Source: Streptomyces griseoloalbus (GTDB lineage Bacteria > Actinomycetota > Actinomycetes > Streptomycetales > Streptomycetaceae). From it: a stretch of DNA of 64,000 bases. The position numbers were made by a program, and so were the translations under genes. This document shows positions 1 to 8,662 of the stretch, piece after piece. The notes beneath the pieces are model-generated. The model was given only the letters and a program-made list of their open reading frames with translations. It ran no database searches and had not been told where the DNA came from. Within the stretch, counting starts at the first letter, position 1, and every line of letters begins with the position of its first letter. Where the stretch lies: assembly GCA_014650015.1 (NCBI GenBank), contig BMUD01000001.1, positions 476,197 to 540,196 of the forward strand, given 5' to 3'.

Positions 1-1137
1 CAGACCATCGGTCCGGAGCGCATCGAGGTCATCGCGGTCGACGACGGCTCGACCGACGGCACGGGGGAGTACCTGACGGAGTTCGCGGACCGCGCGCCGA
101 TGCCGGTCACCGTGCTCCGGCAGGAGAACTCGGGCGGCCCCAGCGGCCCGCGCAACGTGGGCCTGGACAAGGCCGCCGGGCGCTACGTCTTCTTCCTGGA
201 CGCCGACGACCGGCTGGGCCCCGAGGCCCTCGAGCGGATGGTGGCCATGGCCGACCGCGCCGGCACCGATGTGGTGCTGGGCCGGGTCGAGGGCGTCAAC
301 CGCAGCGCGCCGAAGTCCATGTGGGGCGAGACGCTGGAGCGCACCGACGTCTTCTCCTCCAACATCATGTTCACGCTCAGCGCGCAGAAGCTGTTCCGCC
401 GCGAGCTGCTGGACCGGCACGGCATACGGTTCGACGAGTCGCTGTTCACCGGCGAGGACGCGCTGTTCACCATGGAGGCGTACCTGCGGGCGGACGGCGT
501 CTCCGTGGTCGCCGACCACACCTGCTACTACCTGGTGGGCCGCGACGACGGCAAGCACGTCACCAAGAGCGGCGGCTACGAACTGCGGTTCGACTCCGCC
601 CGCGCCCTGATGAACCTGATCGCCGACCTCGTCCCCGAGGGCCCCCGGCGCGACCGGCTCATGGTGCGGCCCTTCACCATCACCCTGCTGCCGCAGTTCG
701 GCCCCCGGTTCCTCAAGGACGGCGATGACGTCCGGCGGCGCAAACTGTCGCTGGCGCGGCCGCTGATGGACGTCCACTGGACCGAGGGCGTCGCCGAGCG
801 GCTGAAGGTCGAGGAGCGGCTGCGGCTGCACCTGGTGGCCGAGCAGCGGCTGGAACTCCTCATGGACGTACTGCAGTTCGTGCGGACGAAGCAGCAGGCG
901 CCGGCGCGGCTGGAGAAGCGGGGCCGCCGCGTCTACCTCGCCTACCCGCACTTCCGTGACAGTGCGGCGGGCATCCCCGACTCCGTGTACCTGGCCTCCC
1001 CGCGTGAGTCCCGCGCCGTTCCCGGCTACCGCGAGGGCGGCGCCCGTTCCGTCCTGCGCCGCGCCGCGCGCAAGGCCCGCCGCAAGCTGCCCGCCTTCTT
1101 CAGGACCACACCGGACGGCCCGGCCGCGGCGGCGTGA
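1..1137 (+). CDS. GT2 family glycosyltransferase, 5' end outside window
   Basis: The reading frame is open from base 1, so the start lies upstream. The first residues already contain the nucleotide-sugar motif VDDGSTDG, followed by GGPSGPRNVGLDKA and the DXD-type motif FFLDADDR, which together define a GT-A fold family 2 glycosyltransferase. A later E-D pair (FTGEDALF) fits the catalytic base region. The C-terminal third is basic and shows no recognised domain. Next to a TagF-like polymerase and a pyruvyl transferase on the opposite strand, a role in transferring sugars to a wall or teichoic-type polymer at the cytoplasmic membrane is likely, but donor and acceptor cannot be read from sequence. 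The family call is firm; the pathway is inferred from context. Confidence 0.9.
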   Translation, partial: QTIGPERIEVIAVDDGSTDGTGEYLTEFADRAPMPVTVLRQENSGGPSGPRNVGLDKAAGRYVFFLDADDRLGPEALERMVAMADRAGTDVVLGRVEGVNRSAPKSMWGETLERTDVFSSNIMFTLSAQKLFRRELLDRHGIRFDESLFTGEDALFTMEAYLRADGVSVVADHTCYYLVGRDDGKHVTKSGGYELRFDSARALMNLIADLVPEGPRRDRLMVRPFTITLLPQFGPRFLKDGDDVRRRKLSLARPLMDVHWTEGVAERLKVEERLRLHLVAEQRLELLMDVLQFVRTKQQAPARLEKRGRRVYLAYPHFRDSAAGIPDSVYLASPRESRAVPGYREGGARSVLRRAARKARRKLPAFFRTTPDGPAAAA

Positions 1138-1208
1138 GGCCGCCGGGGCCGGGGGACCTCGACGGCCCAGACCGTTTTCGGCTCGGGCCGGTTTGAGCCG
1201 ACGGTGCC

Positions 1209-1359
1209 GGGCGTCCTGCCTTGGACCGGCTGTCCCGCTTTGGATCGGGCGTCCTGCCTTGGATCGGCTGTCCTGCCTTGGACCGGGCGTCCCGCTTTGG
1301 ATCGGCTGTCCTGCCTTGGATCGGGCGTCCTGCCCTGGACTGGCCGTCCTGCCTGGACC
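1209..1359. repeat. 8 tandem copies of a 19-bp intergenic repeat
   Basis: Eight head-to-tail units of 19 bp (last one 18 bp) read GGGCGTCCTGCCTTGGACC with alternating variants (GGCTGTCC..., ...GCTTTGGATC). They lie between the convergent GT2 and TagF-like genes. The units alternate in a two-unit pattern, suggesting duplication of a 38-bp dimer. No open frame here looks like a gene. The rest of the gap 1138-1551 contains only the second repeat block at 1446-1523. Confidence 0.9.
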
Positions 1360-1445
1360 GGCGGCGCGCGGCCGGTCGGTCGTGGCTTGGCGGGCTTGGC
1401 ATGTCCCGTCTACGGGGACCGGTCCCCGGTGCCGTGGGACCAGTG

Positions 1446-1523
1446 GCCGGTTGCCCCGAGCCGGTTGCCCCGGGCCGGTTGCCCCGGGCCGGACGTCGGG
1501 CCGAACGTCGGGCCGGTCGTCGG
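1446..1523. repeat. 14-bp x3 and 12-bp x3 tandem repeats
   Basis: Three units of GCCGGTTGCCCCG(A/G) are followed directly by three 12-bp units of the form GCCG(G/A)(A/T)CGTCGG. Both share the GCCGG core. The block sits just downstream of the stop of the TagF-like gene and may form secondary structure in transcripts from either side. No function can be assigned. Confidence 0.85.
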
Positions 1524-1551
1524 GCCGGGCCGGGGCGACCGGACCCGGTCG

Positions 1552-3621
1552 TCAGACCGCGCCGGCTCCGGGGGCTCCGGCCCCCGCTTCCGCGGGAGCC
1601 TCCCGGCGCTGGCCGGGCAGTTCCGCGGTGGCCCTCAGCGCCGTACGGGCCCGGTGTTCCCGCGCCGCCGCGCACAGGGCCCGTACGGCCGCGGCGAAGC
1701 GCTCCTGGGACGTCGGCTCCGCCGGGCCCAGCAGTCGCAGCTTCAACTCCGCCCGCGCCTCGGCCAGTTCGTCCGTCTCCGGATGGCGCACCGACTCCAG
1801 CAGGGCCGGCACCCCGGCCGCGTCCGGCGTCAGCACGGTCGCCGCCGCCACCGTCGGGAACGCCGCGCGGAACGCCTCCTCGGGCAGCCCGCTGGTGTTC
1901 GCCACGGCGTACGGCTTCCCGCTCGCCAGGAAGTCGCTGATCACGCTCGACACATCGCTGATCAGCAGGTCGGCCACGTTGAAGCAGGCGTACAGCTCGG
2001 GGCGGGCGTCCGTGACGATGTGGTGCTCCCCCTCGGGCAGCGACGCCCAGTACGCCTCCTCCCAGGCCGCCGTCGCCCGCGCCACCGCCTCCGCCCGGCC
2101 CGGCTCCGGGGCGGACTGCACCAGCATCCGCTCGACCTGATCGGCGCCCGCCCGGAACGCGGCCGTGGTGAGCCGGTCCAACTCCGCGGTGCGCGGCGCC
2201 AGTTCCGCCGAGGGCGCGGGACGCGACGCGGACCGCTCCCGGTTCGCCGCCCGGATCAGCTCCCGGATGCGCCGGTCGGCCGCGCCCGCCCGCGGGTCGA
2301 CCGAGCCGGTCAGCGGATGCGGCTTGTACAGCAGCCGCACCCCCGGGTCCGCGAGCAGGGCCCGCACCAGGTTCTCGCCGGCCGTGATCACCGACGTGTT
2401 GCCCGGATGGCCGTCCCAGCCCTCCCAGGTCGGCGCGTACAGCACGGTGGTGTACGCGCTGGTGGGCGGGCCCGCGTACGGGCGTACGACGTCCAGCTGC
2501 GGGCGCCCGATCTCCACCACGTCCTTGTCCTCGACGCCCACATCGGCCAGCGCGTACCGCTCACGCGCCGCCGGACCGGCCACCCACACCTCGTCGTAGG
2601 CCTTCGCGTACGGGTTGCAGGACGACAGCTTGTCGCTCTCCCCGTGGTTGACGAACGTGTGCTTGATCGTGGGAATGCGCAGCACCTGGGAGGTCTTGCC
2701 GGAGTTCGACGGGTGGATGAGGACCTGGAGCGTGGACTGCTCCAACCGCATCAGCGTGGACACCTTCGGCAGGCACACGATGGGCACGTCGGTCGCCGCG
2801 ATCCTCGGGACCATGAACCGCTCGCGCAGGATGATCACCGGCCGTCCGCCGAGCCCGGCCAGCGGCCCCAGCCACATGTTGGCCTGGTAGGCGGAGGAGG
2901 GGCCGCCGGAGAAGTACAGACCGACCGTGGGCCGGTACTCGGCCAGCCACGCGTCGAACCAGTCGAGCACCGCCTGCTCGTCCGCCGGACGCCGGCCGGG
3001 CAGCAGCCGCAGCAGCAGCGCCCCCAGGCCCAGGGACGTGAGCAGCAGCGCCAGCGCGACACCGGCCGCCGCGTACCGGGGATCGTCGGTGACCGCCGTC
3101 GCCGTCAGCCCGGCCGTCGCGGGCAGGCCGAACACCAGCAGCCGGTGGCCGGGGCGGCGCAGCAGCAGGGGTGGGGCGGGGGACAGGCGCAGCGCCGAGG
3201 CGTCGACGTTCCGGGTCACCACGGGCAGCGTGCGGGTCCGGCGGACCAGCACGGACACCGCCTGGATCGCGCAGTGCAGCACGTAGAAGGCCAGCAGTCC
3301 GGCGACGAGCGGTGCGTACTGCGTCTCCCGGTCCTGTTCCCCGAGCCGCAGCAGGCCCACCACCAGCAGCAGATCGCGCAGCACATGGCGGACGGTGATG
3401 TCCGCGTGCGACTTGGCGAACAGTGACAGCATGCCGGGCTGCCACCGGTACAGCACACCCTCCACCGCCAGGGACACGGAGGTGGAGACGAGCAGCAGGG
3501 CCACATGGGGGTGCAGCGCGGCTGTGGCCTGCGCGACGAAGGCGGCCGTCAGGGCGGCGAGGACGAGCAACTGAACGGCGATCCGCCGCCGATGGGACGA
3601 AGGTTCGGGCACTGCGGTCAC
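1552..3621 (-). CDS. Membrane-anchored CDP-glycerol glycerophosphotransferase-like (TagB/TagF family) protein
   Basis: The 689-residue product has an N-terminal half-domain of about six hydrophobic helices (roughly residues 14-35, 38-58, 80-97, 103-125, 163-210) and a cytosolic C-terminal domain of the TagB/TagF type. Family motifs are HGESDK near residue 315, YAPTWEGW near 395, YKPHP near 430 and SDVSSVISDFL near 560; the histidines of the first and third motifs are the expected active-site residues. The family transfers glycerol- or ribitol-phosphate units from CDP-activated donors during wall teichoic acid synthesis. The membrane part replaces the usual peripheral attachment. The last 40 residues are Ala/Gly/Pro-rich. 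Glycerol- versus ribitol-phosphate specificity cannot be told. Confidence 0.85.
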   Translation of the reverse strand: MTAVPEPSSHRRRIAVQLLVLAALTAAFVAQATAALHPHVALLLVSTSVSLAVEGVLYRWQPGMLSLFAKSHADITVRHVLRDLLLVVGLLRLGEQDRETQYAPLVAGLLAFYVLHCAIQAVSVLVRRTRTLPVVTRNVDASALRLSPAPPLLLRRPGHRLLVFGLPATAGLTATAVTDDPRYAAAGVALALLLTSLGLGALLLRLLPGRRPADEQAVLDWFDAWLAEYRPTVGLYFSGGPSSAYQANMWLGPLAGLGGRPVIILRERFMVPRIAATDVPIVCLPKVSTLMRLEQSTLQVLIHPSNSGKTSQVLRIPTIKHTFVNHGESDKLSSCNPYAKAYDEVWVAGPAARERYALADVGVEDKDVVEIGRPQLDVVRPYAGPPTSAYTTVLYAPTWEGWDGHPGNTSVITAGENLVRALLADPGVRLLYKPHPLTGSVDPRAGAADRRIRELIRAANRERSASRPAPSAELAPRTAELDRLTTAAFRAGADQVERMLVQSAPEPGRAEAVARATAAWEEAYWASLPEGEHHIVTDARPELYACFNVADLLISDVSSVISDFLASGKPYAVANTSGLPEEAFRAAFPTVAAATVLTPDAAGVPALLESVRHPETDELAEARAELKLRLLGPAEPTSQERFAAAVRALCAAAREHRARTALRATAELPGQRREAPAEAGAGAPGAGAV

Positions 3622-3721
3622 TCCAGGGTCGGCGCAGAACGGGCGCCCGGGTTAACGCGTGCCGACCTCCGGACGACACGCGCGTGTCCTCGACGTGTGG
3701 AGTGACCGCAGGATGCCAGGG

Positions 3722-3745
3722 CCCCGCCGGGCCCGCCCGGCGGGG
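3722..3745. terminator. GC-rich hairpin between TagF-like and pyruvyl transferase genes
   Basis: A perfect 10-bp stem (CCCCGCCGGG / CCCGGCGGGG) encloses a 4-base loop and has no T-run. It lies between the pyruvyl transferase stop (3823) and the start of the TagF-like gene (3621), both on the minus strand, so it probably ends or attenuates transcription arriving from the pyruvyl transferase gene. Confidence 0.6.
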
Positions 3746-3755
3746 TCTGGGGGGT

Positions 3756-3816
3756 TCGTTCGGATCGTGTCCGGCCGCAAGGCGCCGTTCCCCGAAAGTC
3801 GGCCCGATCCGAACGA
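3756..3816. repeat. 12-bp perfect inverted repeat
   Basis: TCGTTCGGATCG at 3756-3767 is the exact reverse complement of CGATCCGAACGA at 3805-3816, separated by 37 bases. It begins a few bases after the pyruvyl transferase stop codon. It could fold into a long transcript stem or be a split operator for the TagF-like gene downstream. Confidence 0.75.
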
Positions 3817-3822
3817 CACTCC

Positions 3823-5238
3823 CTAGGACCGCCCCTTCCGCAGTGCCCTGCGCAGCGGAGCGCCCACCACGCGGCGGGCCCGGCGGTACACCGACGCGGT
3901 CGCCGGGGCGGCCGCGAACCTGCGCACACCTGCCTTCGTACGGTCCAGGTCCCGCTTCAACCGGGTGTTCTCCGCGGTCAGTTCGCTCACCTGGTGGTTC
4001 AGCCAGCCCATGCGCGAGGCGAGGGAGGCGAGGTCCGTGTCGGTCCAGGGGCGCACTCCCGCCGGGAAGTCCAGCGCGCGCAGTCTCTTCTCGAAGGCCG
4101 CGCCGCCGTCGCCGTGCGAGAAGGTGTTCTCCAGGCCGTTGCGGTCCAGGAACGCCGTGAACCGCTCGAACCGCTCGTGGTGGTGGCCCGTCAGCGCGCT
4201 GAGGTCGGCCTCCTCGTACAGTCGTGCCGGGTCGACGTCCTCGGGCAGCTCGTCGATCCGCCGGTGCGGGATCTCGAAGTAGCGGCACAGCTCCAGCGTC
4301 CGCGAGTCCGCGCACAGTACGGTCGCGGGCGTACCGGCCAGCAGCGCGGCGATGTTGCCGTGGATGCGTGAGCCGAAGGAGAAGTCGAAGTCCCGCAGGT
4401 CGTCGATCCAGGTGACCGGGTCGACGTAGACGCGGACCTTGCCCTCGCGGTACATCGGGTGGTCGGGATGCGTCGGCATCGCGGTGACCTTCCCGTTCGG
4501 GTCGGACAGGTCCCGCCAGTGCAGCTGCTTGGCGTCGCTGAGGTTCTGGCCGATGAACCGCAGGTTGGGGTAGCGGGCGTGGGTGCGCGAGATGATCCGG
4601 TCCATGCCCAGCTTGCGCACGGCGCTGTGCGAGCCGTTGACGGCTATGCGCGAGCCCTCGGTCAGCTCCTGCGTCCGCTTCTGTACGGCGAGTTCCTTGC
4701 CGTACATGAACAGCGACGGGCAGCCGATCACCTCGACGTCGCGGAATCCCATGTCGTTGAGGTACTTCTCGGTGAACTCGCCCCGTACCCCGATCGAGGC
4801 GCTGCGGTCGAGCACCGCGGAGACGAAGGCGCGCACGGACGGCTCGATCGGCTTCAGCCGCGCCGGGTTGTAGTTCAGCCCGGTCTGCGCGCCGACCCCG
4901 AGGACGACCACGGGGATCCTCAGCCTGCCGATCAGCCGCGTGAGCCGCTTCAGGCCCGGCTCGAAGGACGGGCGGAAGGCGTTGGCGAGCGGCACGACGA
5001 AGGCGTCGTACTCCTCGTTGATGCGCTCCGCCGCGGCCACCTCGGTCCGCATCCTGTTCGAGACCACCTCCGTGCCGGGCGTCTCGAGGATCTTGTGCGC
5101 GGCGTCGCTGAAGATCAGGTTGCCGGAGTTGGTGGCGATGACGTCACGGTGGAGGGCCTCCTCCACGGACAGGACGTCATGGGGGCTCTTCCCCGATCTG
5201 AGCAGGATGCGCTTCGTGGGGCGAACGTTGTGGGGCAC
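3823..5238 (-). CDS. Polysaccharide pyruvyl transferase family protein
   Basis: The product is 471 residues from a GTG at 5238. The core has the pyruvyl transferase signature: a GxGAQTG-type segment (VVLGVGAQTG), a CPSLFMYG stretch and the strongly conserved FGSRIHGNIAAL near residue 290. These enzymes move pyruvate from phosphoenolpyruvate to sugar hydroxyls of surface polymers, adding negative charge as ketals. A heptad-rich tail (around residues 400-430, NHQVSELTAENTRL) looks like a short coiled coil, followed by a basic end. The frame stays open to 5706 but that would overlap proB; the GTG before RPTKRILLRSGK starts the conserved region. An ATG at 5337 is an alternative; neither has a clear ribosome-binding site. 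Adjacent polymer genes suggest modification of the same wall glycopolymer. Confidence 0.85.
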   Translation of the reverse strand: MPHNVRPTKRILLRSGKSPHDVLSVEEALHRDVIATNSGNLIFSDAAHKILETPGTEVVSNRMRTEVAAAERINEEYDAFVVPLANAFRPSFEPGLKRLTRLIGRLRIPVVVLGVGAQTGLNYNPARLKPIEPSVRAFVSAVLDRSASIGVRGEFTEKYLNDMGFRDVEVIGCPSLFMYGKELAVQKRTQELTEGSRIAVNGSHSAVRKLGMDRIISRTHARYPNLRFIGQNLSDAKQLHWRDLSDPNGKVTAMPTHPDHPMYREGKVRVYVDPVTWIDDLRDFDFSFGSRIHGNIAALLAGTPATVLCADSRTLELCRYFEIPHRRIDELPEDVDPARLYEEADLSALTGHHHERFERFTAFLDRNGLENTFSHGDGGAAFEKRLRALDFPAGVRPWTDTDLASLASRMGWLNHQVSELTAENTRLKRDLDRTKAGVRRFAAAPATASVYRRARRVVGAPLRRALRKGRS

Positions 5239-5428
5239 GCCGTTCAAAATACGTTCACGGAATGTTTGATTTCTATGGGCAACCAACGCAACTTTTCCGC
5301 TGGGCGCGGTGCGTGAGCGGGCGGTCACGGTGCGCATGTCCGGAGGGTGGAACGCCCGAGCGCACGCGGGGGTGCTTCGCGTAGATTGCCTGGCGAGCGA
5401 CCGATCGACGTGAGGGACGGGCGGCAAG

Positions 5429-6610
5429 GTGGCAGGCGCGAGGCAGGCCGTGGGCGAGGCACGCAGGATCGTCGTCAAGATCGGCTCCTCGTCGCTGACC
5501 ACTGCGGCGGGCGGTCTGGACGCCGACCGCGTCGACGCGCTCGTCGACGTGCTCGCCAAGACCCGGAACGAGGGGGCGGCCCGCGGTGCCCCGGCCGAGG
5601 GTGGTGGCGCAAGACGTGCGAGCGGGGGAGAGCGGGAGATCGTCCTCGTCTCCTCCGGTGCCATCGCCGCCGGTCTCGCCCCGCTGGGCCTGCGCCGCCG
5701 GCCCACCGACCTCGCCCGGCAGCAGGCCGCCGCCAGCGTCGGCCAGGGACTGCTGGTCGCCCGCTACACCGCCTCCTTCGCCCGCTACGGCGTCCGGGTC
5801 GGCCAAGTGCTGCTGACCTCCGACGACATGAGCCGCCGGGCCCATCACCGCAACGCCTCCCGCACCCTCGACAAGCTGCTGGCGATGGGCGCCTTCCCGA
5901 TCGTCAACGAGAACGACACCGTCGCCACCGACGAGATCCGCTTCGGCGACAACGACCGGCTCGCCGCCCTCGTCGCCCACCTGGTCCGCGCCGACCTGCT
6001 GGTGCTGCTGTCCGACGTGGACGGCGTCTACGACGGCGACCCCGCCCGGCCCGGCACCTCGCGCATCGCGGAGGTCAGGGGCCCCGGGGACCTCTCCCAC
6101 GTCGAGATCGGCAGCGCCGGCAAGGCGGGCGTCGGCACCGGCGGCATGGTCACCAAGGTCGAGGCCGCGCGGATCGCCGCCGCCGCCGGCATCCAGGTCG
6201 TCCTGACCAGCGCGATCCACGCGGCCGACGCCCTCACCGGAGGCGACACCGGCACCTACTTCCACCCCACCGGCCGCCGCTCCGCCGACCGGCTGCTGTG
6301 GCTCCAGCACGCCTCCACCCCGCAGGGCTCGCTCACCCTCGACGACGGCGCGGTGCGCGCGGTCGTGCAGGGCCGCAAGTCGCTGCTGCCGGCCGGGATC
6401 GCCGGCGTCGAGGGCGAGTTCAGCGCGGGCGACCCGGTCGAGCTGCGGGACCGCGAGGGCCGGGCGGTGGCCCGCGGGCTGGTCAACTTCGACGCCAAGG
6501 AGATCCCCCTCCTGATCGGCCGCTCGACCTATGAACTGGCCCGGGACCTCGGACCGGAGTACGAACGCGAGGTCGTACACAGGGACGACCTGGTGGTCCT
6601 GCATCCGTAA
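5429..6610 (+). CDS. proB: Glutamate 5-kinase
   Basis: This enzyme phosphorylates glutamate to gamma-glutamyl phosphate, the first step of proline synthesis; proA follows. The 393-residue product shows VKIGSSSLT at the N terminus, SSGAIAAGL, the substrate motif NENDTVATDEIRFGDND, SDVDGVYDGDP and GTGGMVTKVEAARIA of the amino-acid kinase fold, then a C-terminal PUA domain (about 290-380). A roughly 20-residue Gly/Ala/Arg-rich stretch (about 49-70) separates VDVLAK from EIVLVSSG; most homologues I know have only a few residues there. The GTG start at 5429 directly precedes the conserved N terminus. Proline feedback control is usual in the family but not visible here. Confidence 0.97.
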   Translation: MAGARQAVGEARRIVVKIGSSSLTTAAGGLDADRVDALVDVLAKTRNEGAARGAPAEGGGARRASGGEREIVLVSSGAIAAGLAPLGLRRRPTDLARQQAAASVGQGLLVARYTASFARYGVRVGQVLLTSDDMSRRAHHRNASRTLDKLLAMGAFPIVNENDTVATDEIRFGDNDRLAALVAHLVRADLLVLLSDVDGVYDGDPARPGTSRIAEVRGPGDLSHVEIGSAGKAGVGTGGMVTKVEAARIAAAAGIQVVLTSAIHAADALTGGDTGTYFHPTGRRSADRLLWLQHASTPQGSLTLDDGAVRAVVQGRKSLLPAGIAGVEGEFSAGDPVELRDREGRAVARGLVNFDAKEIPLLIGRSTYELARDLGPEYEREVVHRDDLVVLHP

Positions 6611-6744
6611 TGCGCCGTTACGTCCGCCCTCGGTCGTGGACGTTCCGCAAAAGTGCCCCGCGATCCCCCGGCGGCCTGCTCAACTTTGTCCCAGGGACAC
6701 ATCCGCCCGATCCCCGGGCCGGTCCGCGTGTGAAGGAGGCCGTC

Positions 6745-7212
6745 GTGAGACGAGTGCGCCCTGGGACCGCGGCGTCTCGCGGTGGTGCCGGCTCCCGTGC
6801 GGCCGGCGACGAGCGCGCCCTGACCAGCGTCGCGGCCGGGGACCGGTGTCCGGGCGGCGAACCCGGCGACCTCCCGCGCCTGTGGCACGTCACCCTCAGC
6901 GTCTCCGGCGAACGGGCGCCGGTCGCCGAGGTCCGGCGGGCCCTGGAGCAACTGGCCCACGACCACCCCTTCCTGCTGACCAGCCGCTACGCCGACGACC
7001 ACGCGGAGATCCGCTACTGGGAGGAGGCCCGCGACCTGCACGACGCGGCCGCCGTGGCGCTGCGCCTGTGGGGCGAGCACCGCCAGACCGCGGGCCTGCC
7101 GCCCTGGGAGATCGTCGGCCTGGAGGTCATCGACCGGCCCACCTACCACCAGCGCGTCGCCGCGGGCTACGGACCGGCCCTGGCGACACCCGTCGGAGTG
7201 CATCCGTTTTGA
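6745..7212 (+). CDS. Conserved hypothetical protein between proB and proA
   Basis: The frame is open from 6610, but a strong ribosome-binding site GAAGGAGG (6732-6739) lies five bases before the GTG at 6745, giving 155 residues. The first 40 residues are basic and disordered; the rest (LWHVTLSVSGERAPVAEVRRALEQLAHDHPFLLTS) reads as an alpha/beta domain with an acidic middle (SRYADDHAEIRYWEEA) and no known catalytic motif. I do not recognise a named family; gene order suggests it travels with proB and proA in streptomycetes. It is probably cytoplasmic. It has no membrane segment and no cysteine in the conserved part. Confidence 0.8.
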   Translation: MRRVRPGTAASRGGAGSRAAGDERALTSVAAGDRCPGGEPGDLPRLWHVTLSVSGERAPVAEVRRALEQLAHDHPFLLTSRYADDHAEIRYWEEARDLHDAAAVALRLWGEHRQTAGLPPWEIVGLEVIDRPTYHQRVAAGYGPALATPVGVHPF

Positions 7213-7263
7213 GCGTGTGTCTCGGGGTTTGGGATACCTGCCGACCGGGCCGGCCGACCGCAC

Positions 7264-7275
7264 TACCCTTCCCCC
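7264..7275 (+). promoter_or_regulatory. Predicted leaderless promoter of proA
   Basis: A -10-like TACCCT (7264-7269) ends exactly six bases before the ATG at 7276, and no ribosome-binding site is present. Transcription would begin at or next to the start codon. The -35 region is not convincing. Confidence 0.55.
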
Positions 7276-8562
7276 ATGACCACGCTCTCGCCGTACGACT
7301 CGATGTCCCCGGTCAGCCAGGCCGCCTACCGCGCCAAGGGGGCCGCCGCCACCCTCGCGCCGCTGCCGCGCGCCGCCAAGGACGACGCCCTGCTCGCCGT
7401 CGCGGACGCGCTGGAGGTCCGCGCGAGTGAGATCGTCGAGGCCAACGCCCAGGACGTGGCCAGGGCGCGCGAGGCGGGCATCACCGAGGGCATGATCGAC
7501 CGGCTCACGCTCACCCCGGAGCGGGTGCGCGCGATCGCCGCCGACGTGCGGGACGTGGCCGCGCTGCCCGACCCGGTCGGCGAGGTCGTCCGCGGCTCCA
7601 CGCTGCCCAACGGCATCGACCTGCGCCAGGTCCGGGTGCCGCTCGGCGTCGTCGGGATCATCTACGAGGGCCGTCCGAACGTGACGGTCGACGCCGCCGC
7701 CCTGTGCCTGAAGTCCGGCAACGCGGTCCTGCTGCGCGGCTCCTCCTCCGCGTACCGGTCCAACACCGCGCTGGTGCGCGTGGTGCGGGACGCCGTGGGC
7801 GGGGCGGGGCTGCCCGCCGACGCCGTGCAACTGGTGCCCGGCGAGAGCCGCGACAGCGTGCGCGAGCTGATGCGCGCCCGGGGTCTGGTCGACGTGCTCA
7901 TCCCGCGCGGCGGCGCCTCACTGATCAACACGGTCGTCCAGGAGTCGGTCGTCCCGGTCATCGAGACCGGCACCGGCAACTGCCACGTCTACGTCGACGC
8001 GGCGGCCGACCTCGACATGGCCGTGGACATCCTGGTCAACTCCAAGGCCCAGCGGGTCGGCGTCTGCAACGCCGCCGAGACCCTGCTGGTCCACCAGGAC
8101 ATCGCCGCCGAGTTCCTGCCGCGCGCCCTGGACGCCCTGGCCGACGCCGGGGTCACCGTGCACGCCGACGAGCGCGTGATGGCGTACGCCAAGGACTCCC
8201 GCGCCACCGTCGTCAAGGCCACCACGGAGGACTGGGAGACCGAGTACCTCTCCCACGACATCGCCGCCGCCGTCGTCGACTCCCTCGACCGGGCCGTGGA
8301 GCACATCCGGCTGTGGACCTCCGGCCACACCGAGGCCATCGTCACCACCTCGCAGCAGGCAGCCCGCCGGTTCACCCAGCTGGTGGACTCCACCACGGTC
8401 GCGGTGAACGCCTCCACCCGTTTCACCGACGGCGGCCAGTTCGGCTTCGGCGCCGAGATCGGCATCTCCACGCAGAAGCTGCATGCCCGGGGACCCATGG
8501 GCCTGCCCGAGCTGACCAGCACGAAGTACATCGTCACCGGCGACGGCCACGTACGGCGCTGA
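7276..8562 (+). CDS. proA: Glutamate-5-semialdehyde dehydrogenase (gamma-glutamyl phosphate reductase)
   Basis: The enzyme reduces gamma-glutamyl phosphate with NADPH to glutamate semialdehyde, which cyclises toward proline. The 428-residue protein has the usual length and aldehyde-dehydrogenase fold. Diagnostic segments are [45 protein letters not shown], the active-site cysteine in [13 protein letters not shown] and the C-terminal [23 protein letters not shown] signature. It is separated from proB by one small gene and apparently has its own leaderless promoter, so the two proline enzymes may not be strictly co-transcribed. Confidence 0.98.
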   Translation: MTTLSPYDSMSPVSQAAYRAKGAAATLAPLPRAAKDDALLAVADALEVRASEIVEANAQDVARAREAGITEGMIDRLTLTPERVRAIAADVRDVAALPDPVGEVVRGSTLPNGIDLRQVRVPLGVVGIIYEGRPNVTVDAAALCLKSGNAVLLRGSSSAYRSNTALVRVVRDAVGGAGLPADAVQLVPGESRDSVRELMRARGLVDVLIPRGGASLINTVVQESVVPVIETGTGNCHVYVDAAADLDMAVDILVNSKAQRVGVCNAAETLLVHQDIAAEFLPRALDALADAGVTVHADERVMAYAKDSRATVVKATTEDWETEYLSHDIAAAVVDSLDRAVEHIRLWTSGHTEAIVTTSQQAARRFTQLVDSTTVAVNASTRFTDGGQFGFGAEIGISTQKLHARGPMGLPELTSTKYIVTGDGHVRR

Positions 8563-8650
8563 ACCGCGCACCCCGGGTGAGCGACGGCGGGGGACGTCTC
8601 AGCAAACGGATGAATTTCCATACCGTCTGCCCAAAATGACCCCCCAGGTC

Positions 8651-8662
8651 TACTCTGGATCC
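8651..8662 (+). promoter_or_regulatory. Predicted leaderless promoter
   Basis: TACTCT (8651-8656) is followed by six bases and then the GTG at 8663, the same layout as proA. There is no purine-rich ribosome-binding site before the GTG. Confidence 0.5.

Noticed and set aside
3823-5706. 627-residue version of the pyruvyl transferase starting at 5706
   Set aside because: It would overlap proB by 280 bases; the extra N-terminal sequence has no homology, and conserved sequence begins at the GTG at 5238.
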